The notes beneath the pieces are model-generated. The model was given only the letters and a program-made list of their open reading frames with translations, ran no database searches and was not told the DNA's origin. Positions 1 through 5,798 of a DNA stretch of 11,183 nt are shown here, piece after piece. Numbering within the stretch: the stretch's first letter is position 1; each line of letters begins with the position of its first letter. The DNA is from Clostridia bacterium (GTDB lineage Bacteria; Bacillota_E; SLMV01; PUMD01). Position numbers and translations under genes: made by a program. The DNA is taken from NCBI GenBank assembly GCA_007128555.1, contig SKXF01000206.1:1-11183 (forward strand), given 5' to 3'.

Positions 1-2
1 GG

Positions 3-440
3 CATCCCATTCTGCCCATGCGGAACCTGATGGTGGGGGCAGTGGTCAAATTCGTTCTGACCTGGGTCCTTGTCGGGATCCCCGTTCTCGGTGCTTCCGG
101 GGCGGGGCTGGCGACGGTTGCAGGGTTCTTGCTGGCAGCGTCTTTGAACCTGCTTTCCCTGATGAACCGTATCGGCCGTTTCAGTGTGACCGCTCTCCTG
201 TGGCGGGCTACCGTGGCATCTGCGGTAATGGGCGCAGGGGTGCGATTCACCTCCAATGCCCTGACCGTCCAGGTGGGACTTCCCCTTGCCGTAGCGGGCT
301 CCGTGACGGTGGGCGTCGTGCTGTATGGCGTCTTGATCCTGCTTCTGGGCGGCATTCGAAGCTCTGATCTACAGATGATCCCCAGGGTCGGTTCGCGCCT
401 CGCAGATTTCTTGCGTGCCCTGAGGCTCCTGCGTGACTGA
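3..440 (+). CDS. spoVB: Stage V sporulation protein B (SpoVB), C-terminal part, 5' truncated by window edge
   Basis: This is the C-terminal part (about 145 residues) of a polytopic membrane protein of the MOP/MATE-like lipid-flippase superfamily. The frame is open to the window edge, so the Met at 18 is probably internal. Several hydrophobic helices are visible, rich in Gly/Ala/Val/Leu. The tail, with a loop of the type GGIRSSDLQMIPRVG followed by an amphipathic Leu/Arg end, resembles the C-terminus of SpoVB and related polysaccharide exporters. In known spore formers SpoVB acts in the mother cell, probably moving lipid-linked cortex peptidoglycan precursors across the outer forespore membrane. 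Its stop lies 19 bases before the preferred start of the mazG-like gene, which suggests cotranscription, and spoVB-mazG adjacency is common in clostridia. Recognition rests on the tail and the context. Another flippase of the same superfamily is possible, since the diagnostic N-terminal part is missing. Confidence 0.72.
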   Translation, partial: HPILPMRNLMVGAVVKFVLTWVLVGIPVLGASGAGLATVAGFLLAASLNLLSLMNRIGRFSVTALLWRATVASAVMGAGVRFTSNALTVQVGLPLAVAGSVTVGVVLYGVLILLLGGIRSSDLQMIPRVGSRLADFLRALRLLRD

Positions 441-459
441 GGAAGAGGCGGTGAATGTG

Positions 460-1914
460 ATGGACAATAGCCTGGTGATTCTTGGATTGACGGCCCTGGA
501 TCCTGCCTACCTGCATTCCCGAGAAAAAGAGATTCTGCAGGGTGCCAGCCACGTGTTGGTGCCTTCGGCTGTTACGGCGGATGCCGTGGCTGCCTGCGGC
601 CTTGATGTTCCCATCACGATTGTTGGCAGTGACAATCTGGACTGGTCGCGGGGTGGGCGGTTGGTGTACTGCTCACCGGGTGCCCCGATTCCCACGGACG
701 CTGCAGCTGCTGTCCTGCAGCAGTGGGCAGCGGCAGAGGGAGCTGAGATCGAGGTCATCCAGGGGATGCCCATTGGTTCGGGTCTCGGTCGACAGCTCCC
801 GGAGGGCATGAACACTTTTGCCCCGGTGATCGGCCCCAACCTCATCAGTGAAAGGGTCTGCTGTGCCGATGACCTGTGGGTCGAGTCCATCTGGTCTGCT
901 GAGGACCTGGCCCGGACCGTCTCGTCACTTTGCATGCAATATCCCGCATCGCACCGACTCATGCTGCTAAATCCGGGTGCGGTGTCCGCCAGGTGGCTGG
1001 GGTCAACGGCGGTGCCCACTTGTGCTGTTCGGACCCTCACTCTTGAGAACCTGGAAGCCGAGTTTTTCCCTGGCGCGATGACCCTTCTCTATGTTCCCCG
1101 GTTACCCCTCGAGAGCCGTGTCCGCCGGCAGCTTGTTGAGGCGGGACAGGCCTTCGCTGGATTGATGGGAGTTGTGCACCGATTGCGAGCGCCGGGCGGA
1201 TGTCCCTGGGACCAGGAGCAAACCCATGCTAGCCTCAGGCCATTCTTGCTGGAGGAGTGCCACGAGTTGATGGAAGCTCTCACTGCTGAGAGGCCAGATC
1301 AGATTCGTGACGAGCTGGGAGACGTGCTTCTGCAGGTCTTGCTGCATTCCCTGATTGGCCGGGAATCCGGAGAGTTCACGATTGGGGATGTTATGGCGGG
1401 CCTCTCCCAGAAGATGATCCAGCGGCATCCCCATGTCTTCGCCGGCACGCGGGCGGATACGGCTGCGGATGTGGAGGCAAGCTGGGAAAGGATTAAGAAA
1501 AGACAGCGCGAAAACGATGAGGAGAAGCAGACCTCAGTGCTAGACAGCATTCCTGCGGCCCTACCCGCCCTCCTGCAGGCCGAAAAGGTGCAGAGTGTGG
1601 TATCACGGGTGGGATTCGACTGGGATGACGTAGAGGGCCCTGTGGCCAAGATCCGCGAGGAAGTCGAGGAGTTTGTCGCCTCAGATGGTCTGTCCGAGAG
1701 GGGACGTGAGTTGGGGGATCTTCTTTTCTCCCTGGTCAATCTTTCTCGGTTCCTCTCTTTATCCGCGGAGACGGAGCTCCTGGGGACCATCACTCGATTC
1801 CGACGTCGCTTCGAGGCGATCGAGGAAGGAGCTGGGAGACAGGGCCTCGAACTTAAGGATATGAGCCTGAGGCAGATGGACCGCATCTGGGAACAGCATA
1901 AGGCCGGTGAATGA
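460..1914 (+). CDS. mazG: YabN-type MazG nucleoside triphosphate pyrophosphohydrolase with N-terminal tetrapyrrole-methylase-like domain
   Basis: A 484-residue protein, close to Bacillus YabN in length and architecture. Residues about 1-215 form a divergent tetrapyrrole-methylase-like domain, and residues about 230-484 hold two MazG folds. The first MazG unit has the PGGCPWD motif, then E265-E266-x-x-E269 and E285-L-G-D288. The second has E400-E401-x-x-E403/E404 and E417-L-G-D420. Both therefore keep the EExxE(12-28)ExxD magnesium-binding pattern of this all-alpha pyrophosphatase family, which hydrolyses NTPs to NMP and pyrophosphate and is linked to removal of aberrant nucleotides. The frame also opens at GTG 433, overlapping the upstream gene. 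I prefer ATG 460 (or GTG 457) because GAGGAAGAGG at 439-448 then lies at normal Shine-Dalgarno distance. The N-terminal domain lacks a clean GLGPGD loop (it reads GLTALD), so methylase activity is doubtful. Confidence 0.93.
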   Translation: MDNSLVILGLTALDPAYLHSREKEILQGASHVLVPSAVTADAVAACGLDVPITIVGSDNLDWSRGGRLVYCSPGAPIPTDAAAAVLQQWAAAEGAEIEVIQGMPIGSGLGRQLPEGMNTFAPVIGPNLISERVCCADDLWVESIWSAEDLARTVSSLCMQYPASHRLMLLNPGAVSARWLGSTAVPTCAVRTLTLENLEAEFFPGAMTLLYVPRLPLESRVRRQLVEAGQAFAGLMGVVHRLRAPGGCPWDQEQTHASLRPFLLEECHELMEALTAERPDQIRDELGDVLLQVLLHSLIGRESGEFTIGDVMAGLSQKMIQRHPHVFAGTRADTAADVEASWERIKKRQRENDEEKQTSVLDSIPAALPALLQAEKVQSVVSRVGFDWDDVEGPVAKIREEVEEFVASDGLSERGRELGDLLFSLVNLSRFLSLSAETELLGTITRFRRRFEAIEEGAGRQGLELKDMSLRQMDRIWEQHKAGE

Positions 1915-2007
1915 AGGAGAGGGGCCGGATGGTGTAGAATGGAGTAGTATGGCAGAAGGTTTTCGATGCTGATGATTCGATGAAACCAATACTCAGGGGG
2001 TGCTAAC

Positions 2008-2298
2008 GTGTACAAGTCGGACTTGGTGGAGGCAATCGTAGAGAAATCGGGCCTGACGAAGAAGGATGCTGACAAAGCTCTTCAGGCGACCATGGAGTCC
2101 ATCTCCGAGGCGTTGTGCCGAAATGAGAAGGTGTCATTAATTGGTTTTGGGACCTTTGAAACTCGCTTTCGTAAGGAGCGCGAGGGGCGCAATCCTGCGA
2201 CTCGCGAGCCCATGACGATCCCTGCCAGTTATGTTCCGGCCTTCAGAGCCAGCAAGACACTCAAAGATACGGTGAAGGAGAATCTTGCTGAGGAGTGA
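2008..2298 (+). CDS. hup: HU-family DNA-binding protein
   Basis: A 96-residue HU/IHF-family protein that should bend and compact DNA in the nucleoid as a dimer. The N-terminal helical dimerisation part (residues 1-45) leads into the signature VSLIGFGTFETR. The beta-arm region follows, with the highly conserved GRNPATREPMTIPAS stretch and its intercalating Pro, and then the closing helix VPAFRASKTLKDTVKE. Length and all landmarks are standard. The start is GTG 2008, preceded by a G-rich Shine-Dalgarno (about 1995-2002). The gene lies 93 bases after mazG, and no convincing sigma-A promoter is visible in that gap. A strong hairpin with a T-rich tail follows at 2332-2364, consistent with HU being a highly expressed, separately terminated message. 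mazG-HU-rqcP is a usual gene order in Bacillota. Confidence 0.97.
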   Translation: MYKSDLVEAIVEKSGLTKKDADKALQATMESISEALCRNEKVSLIGFGTFETRFRKEREGRNPATREPMTIPASYVPAFRASKTLKDTVKENLAEE

Positions 2299-2331
2299 GT
2301 GGCACGTTCAGTTGGACAACCTATCTCGAGT

Positions 2332-2366
2332 GAAAAGGAATCAGGGTTCACCTGGTTCCTTTTCTT
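2332..2366 (+). terminator. Intrinsic-terminator-like hairpin between HU and rqcP
   Basis: The arms at 2332-2345 and 2351-2364 pair over 14 positions (13 Watson-Crick plus one G-U) around a 5-base loop GTTCA. The outer A-run (AAAA at 2333-2336) pairs with TTTT at 2360-2363, and CTT follows, so the 9-bp core GGAATCAGG/CCTGGTTCC is trailed by TTTTCTT as in rho-independent terminators. The Shine-Dalgarno of rqcP begins at 2367, right after the hairpin. Read-through would be needed to transcribe rqcP from upstream, so the element may act as a partial terminator that sets the HU:rqcP ratio. Confidence 0.75.
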
Positions 2367-2379
2367 GGGGGGATCCATT

Positions 2380-2658
2380 GTGGCAGATATGCGGTTGGAT
2401 AAATTCCTCAAGGTGTCTCGCATCATCAAGCGCAGGACGGTCGCAAAGGATGCCTGTGCCGGTGGTAGGGTCCGAGTTAACGGCACCTCTGCCAAGGCCG
2501 GGAGGCAGGTTTCGCCGGGCGACCGCATAGAGATCGCCTTTGGAAACCGGATTCTGGAGGTGGAGGTGTTGGAGGTGCGGTCCCATGTGGCTGCGCGGCA
2601 GGCGGGTGAGCTCTATCGCGTGGTCCGGGAGGAGTTCTCGGAGCAAGAGGGACGATGA
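2380..2658 (+). CDS. rqcP: RqcP (YabO), S4-domain RNA-binding protein of ribosome quality control
   Basis: A 92-residue S4-domain protein. The opening MRLDKFLKVSRIIKRRTVAKD, the central GRVRVNGTSAKAGRQVSPGD and the final beta-strand IEIAFGNRILEVEVLEV are the hallmarks of the Hsp15/YabO group. In Bacillus, RqcP binds 50S-peptidyl-tRNA complexes with RqcH and supports C-terminal alanine tailing of stalled nascent chains. The frame opens as far up as GTG 2299, directly after the HU stop, but those codons run through the terminator hairpin. I choose GTG 2380 because GGGGGGA at 2367-2373 lies 6 bases upstream. ATG 2389 is nearer the conserved core but 15 bases from that site. The acidic/basic tail (EEFSEQEGR) is unremarkable. 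Confidence 0.92.
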   Translation: MADMRLDKFLKVSRIIKRRTVAKDACAGGRVRVNGTSAKAGRQVSPGDRIEIAFGNRILEVEVLEVRSHVAARQAGELYRVVREEFSEQEGR

Positions 2659-2671
2659 ACATTGGATTAAC

Positions 2672-2704
2672 CCCTCGCCGTTAGGTTCACAATAGTTGCG
2701 AGGG
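2672..2704 (+). promoter_or_regulatory. Inverted repeat covering the ribosome binding site of the SpoIID-like gene
   Basis: CCCTCGC at 2672-2678 is perfectly complementary to GCGAGGG at 2698-2704, separated by 19 bases. The 3' arm contains most of the Shine-Dalgarno AGGGAG (2701-2706) of the gene starting at 2715. In mRNA the 7-bp GC-rich stem would mask that site unless it is melted by a translating ribosome, a protein or temperature. Whether it forms in the cell is not shown by sequence alone. Confidence 0.45.
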
Positions 2705-2714
2705 AGTGATGAAC

Positions 2715-3629
2715 ATGAGAGCATCTTCAGTGATTCTGTCAGCACTGTTGGTTCTGACTGCTGTCCTGACCCCATCCTGCCAGTTGTTTCAGCGCGCTGA
2801 GGAGCTGGGAGAAGAACCGGAAGTCACACTCTACCTCACGGAGCAGCAGGAGACCGTGACCCTGAAGTTCGAAGAGTATCTGTATGGGGTGGTCGCTGCG
2901 GAGATGAGTCCGGGATGGCCCCTGGAGGCCCTCGCAGCGCAGGCGATCCTTGCCCGCACCTTTGCCTGGCGGAAGCTGCAGGAAGGTGGCGAGCAAGATA
3001 ACTACGGCACCGATGTCTCTGATGATATCAGATCTTTCCAGGCTTACAACGCAGACGAGGTAAACGATCGCGTGGTCGAGGCAGTGGAGACAACCCGGGG
3101 GCAGATTGTCACCTACCAGGGTGAACCTGCACTGACATGGTTTCACGCTGCCTCAGGAGGAATCACCTGTGACCCCGAGGAGGGGTTGGAGTATCCCGAT
3201 GAAAAGCCTTACATTCCCAGTGTAGCCGAGCCCGAGGGCGCCGAGTTGAGACCCTGGAGAGCGAGTTTCAGCCAGAGTGAGATCATCACGGCATTGGACG
3301 AACTGGGATACAGCTTTGATCGGATCGAGGAGTTCATCGTCGGGGCCAGGGGACCATCCGGTCGGGCCATCCGTTTCAGTATCAATGGAACCGCTGTGCC
3401 AGCGGCATCCTTCCGCGTGACGCTCGATTCACGAGCTCTGAAGTCCACCCTGATCAAGTCAATCGTTGTGGGTGAGGATGGTTCGGTCGCCTTTGGCGGC
3501 AGGGGCTTTGGACACGGTGTTGGAATGTCCCAGGAGGGTGCACGGGTGCTGGGGGAAAGGGGTAGATCGTCCACCGAGATCATCAACTACTATTATCGAG
3601 ATGTGAGTATAGAGCGCGTCTGGGAGTAG
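2715..3629 (+). CDS. SpoIID/LytB-domain protein, probable sporulation peptidoglycan-remodelling enzyme
   Basis: A 304-residue exported protein of the SpoIID/LytB family. The N-terminus has a signal sequence ending LTPSC22. Cys22 suggests a lipoprotein, but the Leu is at -4 rather than -3, so the lipobox is imperfect. The domain starts near residue 40. EYLYGVVAAEM carries the conserved glutamate (E63), which matches the catalytic Glu of SpoIID lytic transglycosylases. QAILARTFAW, FHAASGGITC (143-152) and the C-terminal GFGHGVGMSQEGA (264-276) followed by IINYYY are further hallmarks. SpoIID cleaves glycan strands during engulfment with SpoIIP and SpoIIM. This copy sits beside yabP/yabQ, so it may be a paralogue rather than the engulfment enzyme itself. 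H144 and C152 lie in the loop that binds zinc in clostridial SpoIID (inference). Start: ATG 2715 is 8 bases after AGGGAG; GTG 2706 and ATG 2709 are too close. Confidence 0.88.
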   Translation: MRASSVILSALLVLTAVLTPSCQLFQRAEELGEEPEVTLYLTEQQETVTLKFEEYLYGVVAAEMSPGWPLEALAAQAILARTFAWRKLQEGGEQDNYGTDVSDDIRSFQAYNADEVNDRVVEAVETTRGQIVTYQGEPALTWFHAASGGITCDPEEGLEYPDEKPYIPSVAEPEGAELRPWRASFSQSEIITALDELGYSFDRIEEFIVGARGPSGRAIRFSINGTAVPAASFRVTLDSRALKSTLIKSIVVGEDGSVAFGGRGFGHGVGMSQEGARVLGERGRSSTEIINYYYRDVSIERVWE

Positions 3630-3659
3630 TCATATATCGGGCCCCAATTTTCATAGCAT
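3630..3659 (+). promoter_or_regulatory. Sigma-E-like (mother-cell) promoter upstream of yabP
   Basis: TCATATA (3630-3636) and CATAGCAT (3652-3659) are separated by 15 bases. They fit the sigma-E consensus (-35 near TCATATT, -10 near CATACAAT), with 6 of 7 and 6 of 8 matches. Transcription would start near 3666, about 40 bases before yabP. yabQ (and the linked yabP) is known to be sigma-E dependent in B. subtilis. The -35 box overlaps the end of the SpoIID-like gene only at its stop region. The match was judged by eye. Confidence 0.6.
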
Positions 3660-3685
3660 GTACTAGCGGCGGTGCGGCTCGCCAG

Positions 3686-3701
3686 CCCCCGCGGGGAGGG
3701 G
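3686..3701 (+). promoter_or_regulatory. Small GC hairpin over the yabP ribosome binding site
   Basis: The C-run at 3686-3690 can pair with the G-run at 3693-3696 or with GGGG at 3698-3701. The Shine-Dalgarno of yabP (GGGGAGGGG, 3693-3701) forms the 3' partner. The stem is short (4-5 bp) and the loop is 3 or more bases. It repeats the layout seen before the two neighbouring sporulation genes, but on its own it is weak. Confidence 0.3.
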
Positions 3702-3705
3702 TACT

Positions 3706-4005
3706 ATGGATAATCGGGGTCATCTGGACAATGATCAGCGCAACCATCACATCGTGATAAAGGATCGTGAAAGTGTTACTGCGACCGGGATCGTCGAGGT
3801 CGAAAGCTTTGATGATCGGGAGATCGTTCTGCTGACCGACCTGGGGACCATGGTGTTGCGAGGTGAGGATTTGCATATCGAGCAAATCAATCTCGACTCT
3901 GGTGACTTCAGCTGCAGGGGATTGATAACCGGCGTTCAGTATTCAGCAGGCACAGCTTCCTCTGGCCGCAGCAGGGAGGGTCTGTTGAAGCGGCTGTTTC
4001 ACTGA
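3706..4005 (+). CDS. yabP: Sporulation protein YabP
   Basis: A 99-residue YabP/YqfC-family protein. The conserved core runs from HHIVIKDRESVTATGIVEVESFDDREIVLLTDLG-like text through MVLRGEDLHIEQINLDSGDFSCRGLITGVQYS. It alternates beta strands with the typical G-V-x-x-V-E-S-F-D and R-G-x-x-L-x-I motifs. YabP proteins have no known enzymatic activity. They belong to the mother-cell sigma-E programme, and the paralogue YqfC is linked to coat/cortex assembly. The start at ATG 3706 follows GGGGAGGGG at 4-base spacing. The short tail after residue 80 (Ser/Arg/Gly-rich, ending KRLFH) is not part of the core. The sigma-E-like promoter at 3630-3659 should drive this gene and yabQ. Confidence 0.93.
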   Translation: MDNRGHLDNDQRNHHIVIKDRESVTATGIVEVESFDDREIVLLTDLGTMVLRGEDLHIEQINLDSGDFSCRGLITGVQYSAGTASSGRSREGLLKRLFH

Positions 4006-4021
4006 CGAACCTTATGGTGCT

Positions 4022-4060
4022 CCCCCTCATATCATGTATGAATCCTGTGAGAAGAGGGGG
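4022..4060 (+). promoter_or_regulatory. Inverted repeat covering the ribosome binding site of yabQ
   Basis: CCCCCTC at 4022-4028 is perfectly complementary to GAGGGGG at 4054-4060, which is the Shine-Dalgarno of yabQ. The 25-base loop can form a second small stem, TCATA (4027-4031) with TATGA (4037-4041), though it competes for two bases of the outer arm. The arrangement equals that before the SpoIID-like gene and could gate translation of yabQ. Confidence 0.45.
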
Positions 4061-4069
4061 CCCGTTGCC

Positions 4070-4537
4070 GTGGGATTCGAGTCGGGCTTTTTCGTGGTTG
4101 CCGTAATGGTGGCTGTGGGGATGGTCTGTGGGTTTTTCTATGATCTTCTGCGAGCGTTGCAGAAGCCCCTGCATCCACGGGGAACGGTTGCTTTCCTGGG
4201 TGATCTGCTATTTTGGCTCCTGGCGGCCTGCGTGGTCAGTGCAACCGTCCTGCTAGTGGCTGGCGGAGAACTGAGGCTGATCTTTGTCATGGCGGCTGTC
4301 CTGGGCGCTTTTATGTATTTTGCTGGGTTGAGCCCCTGGCTGTTGCCTCCCATGTGCGCCGTGGTAATGGGGCTGCACCGGGTATTTGTCGGGGCGATTG
4401 GGCGAGTGCAGTATGTCCTCGGATTGCCGGTGCGAGGCGTTGAGGCTGTGTTCAAGATGATGGCAGGAATCGTCGAGCCGGTCGCCGATCGATTGTCTCT
4501 TGCGGGGTTGTTCAACGGTACAGGAAAGAGCGAGTGA
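4070..4537 (+). CDS. yabQ: Spore cortex biosynthesis protein YabQ
   Basis: A 155-residue polytopic membrane protein with about four to five hydrophobic helices. The N-terminal signature GFFVVAVMVAVGMVCGFFYDLLRAL, then DLLFWLLAACVV, matches YabQ (G-x-x-x-G-x-x-F/Y-D-x-x-R and a following D-x-x-F/W). YabQ lies in the outer forespore membrane and is needed for cortex formation in B. subtilis. The frame is open from ATG 4034, but the Cys/Glu/Lys/Arg-rich extension is untypical. GTG 4070 has the strong Shine-Dalgarno AGAGGGGG (4053-4060) 9 bases upstream, so I use it. The stop TGA (4535-4537) directly abuts the stop of the convergent gene. In Bacillus the next gene is divIC, whereas here a minus-strand block intervenes. 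Confidence 0.9.
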   Translation: MGFESGFFVVAVMVAVGMVCGFFYDLLRALQKPLHPRGTVAFLGDLLFWLLAACVVSATVLLVAGGELRLIFVMAAVLGAFMYFAGLSPWLLPPMCAVVMGLHRVFVGAIGRVQYVLGLPVRGVEAVFKMMAGIVEPVADRLSLAGLFNGTGKSE

Positions 4538-4996
4538 TCACGAGAAAAACGGCAGCAAGGACAGAATTCCCTCGGCGATTCCCAGGGATAGGAGACCTGC
4601 TGCAATAATACCTCCTGCCAGGGCCATCGACGCCCTTACAGGGTCCATGCGAAGCAGAGCTGCGCATAGTGCTGCTGTCCATGGACCTGTGCCTGGAAGG
4701 GGCACGGCTATGAGCAGGAAGATCCCCAGATAGCCGTATTGCTCAATTTTTCCTCGATGCCTCTGGGTCAGGCTGAACAGGCGTTCCCTGGTCCGGGGAA
4801 GGTATCTTTGACTCCACACCAGAAATCGGCGCAGGAATCCGTAAGAGGGAACGACGGTGGCTATACTCGAGGAAGTGCCAACAGCCAGCGCCCAAGCAGG
4901 CCGGAAGTCGTTGACGACTGCCACGGTCACACCGATCCGCACGTCCCACACCGAGTACAGGATGACCTCAACCAGATGATCCAAGAGTAGATGCAT
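4538..4996 (-). CDS. COG2426-type small multidrug export family membrane protein
   Basis: A 152-residue membrane protein with about four hydrophobic segments. The motif VPLPGTGPWTAALCAALLRM in its second half is the hallmark of the COG2426/PF06695 family (named 'putative small multi-drug export protein', with function essentially untested). The family's N-terminal motif, usually an E-L-R-x-x-I-P segment, is weakened here to WDVRIGVTV. The reading frame extends to ATG 5041, but GGAGCGAGG lies just upstream of ATG 4996 on this strand at normal spacing, and 4996 gives the usual family length. The frame upstream (LYNRWGRLDRSEVA) looks like leader. A consensus -10 (TATAAT) at 5035-5030 supports a separate transcript that would start upstream of 4996. 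The gene is third in the minus-strand block, and its stop TGA abuts the yabQ stop (TGATCA) with no spacer for a terminator. Confidence 0.85.
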   Translation of the reverse strand: MHLLLDHLVEVILYSVWDVRIGVTVAVVNDFRPAWALAVGTSSSIATVVPSYGFLRRFLVWSQRYLPRTRERLFSLTQRHRGKIEQYGYLGIFLLIAVPLPGTGPWTAALCAALLRMDPVRASMALAGGIIAAGLLSLGIAEGILSLLPFFS

Positions 4997-5029
4997 TGCC
5001 ACCTCGCTCCTATCTAGCCTACCCCACCG

Positions 5030-5059
5030 ATTATACAACATGGGCGGCTTAGCTGACAG
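5030..5059 (-). promoter_or_regulatory. Probable sigma-A promoter for the COG2426-type gene
   Basis: On the minus strand, CTGTCA (5059-5054, 4 of 6 to TTGACA) and a perfect TATAAT (5035-5030) are 18 bases apart. Transcription would start near 5023, giving a leader of about 27 bases to ATG 4996. The -35 region lies in an inverted repeat, CTGACA (5053-5058) and TGTCAG (5068-5073), which could serve as an operator. Confidence 0.55.
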
Positions 5060-5119
5060 GCTAGCGTTGTCAGGGGGCTGGCGGTCACTCGGAAGGTCGG
5101 GGGACGTACCACTCGGTGC

Positions 5120-5695
5120 CTACTTGCCAGGTTGGATGTCACCACATTCGAGGATCACAACCATCATGTCCTCGAGTAGGGCATTGAACCGGTCTTTTTG
5201 TTCCCTGGAAAGGGTCGGTATGATCAGCAGGGACCTGCCTTCTGAATCCTTGAGAATCTGGGTCATCTCATGGTTCAGGGAGGTCAGTTGCTCTGACGCT
5301 CGCTGGACGTTCATTTCGAGGTCAGCAGGTGGGCCTTCTTCCATGGCATCTTGAAACTGGCCCAGGGTGAGCCACAATCTGCCGAAGCTCCCACCGGGCA
5401 TGTCGCGGAGAGCAGGCGTGCCGGTGAGGGCGCTCAGTCGATCGTCGTGATGTCCCAGGATCATCTCGAGGTAGCGGATTTCCACCCGGATCTCGGCTAT
5501 CGCGGGGGCCAGGTCTTCGGGGTCTGCGTGAAGAAGAGCGATCTCCAGCTTATACATCTTTGCACAGAAGAACTCCAGCCATCGATGAAGTTGGGTGGCG
5601 TGGTATTGTGCCTTGGCAACTCGAAGGTGAAGACCGAACAACAATATGAGCAGTATTAGGGCGATGATTGCAAGCGAAAGCTGTTTGCTACTCAA
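5120..5695 (-). CDS. Unrecognised membrane-anchored helical protein
   Basis: A 191-residue protein that I cannot assign to a family. Residues about 7-27 form one hydrophobic helix after a short basic-polar start, so it is probably an uncleaved signal anchor. The rest is charged and looks almost entirely helical, with many Glu, Arg, Leu and His residues and a likely coiled coil near 125-150. There are two Cys residues (in the segments FFCAKM and ECGD) and no visible catalytic motif. The start is TTG 5695, with a purine-rich GAGGAAGAGAGGA about 9 bases upstream. It lies 103 bases downstream of the HTH-TPR gene on the same strand and 123 bases before the COG2426-type gene. Its position suggests it is made with, and possibly controlled by, the HTH-TPR protein. 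If the N-terminus is inside, the helical domain faces the outside or, in sporulating cells, the intermembrane space. Function unknown. Confidence 0.75.
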   Translation of the reverse strand: MSSKQLSLAIIALILLILLFGLHLRVAKAQYHATQLHRWLEFFCAKMYKLEIALLHADPEDLAPAIAEIRVEIRYLEMILGHHDDRLSALTGTPALRDMPGGSFGRLWLTLGQFQDAMEEGPPADLEMNVQRASEQLTSLNHEMTQILKDSEGRSLLIIPTLSREQKDRFNALLEDMMVVILECGDIQPGK

Positions 5696-5798
5696 AGCCT
5701 GTCGTCCTCTCTTCCTCGTGTCATTACAACGGCGGGGAGCCCCGGGAACTCAGGGGCTCATGCCTGCAATCCGTGCAGCCGTTGCCCGTGGGCTGACT

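Noticed and set aside
1299..2075. Long minus-strand open frame (258 codons) antisense to mazG and HU
   Set aside because: It lies opposite two well-recognised genes, is rich in Ser/Arg/Pro as expected for a shadow frame, and has no family features. Similar long antisense frames at 6108-6674 and 8027-8683 are rejected for the same reason.
5737..5759. GAGCCCC/GGGGCTC hairpin after the HTH-TPR gene as a terminator
   Set aside because: A 7-bp stem with a 9-base loop but no T-run on the minus strand; too weak to call.
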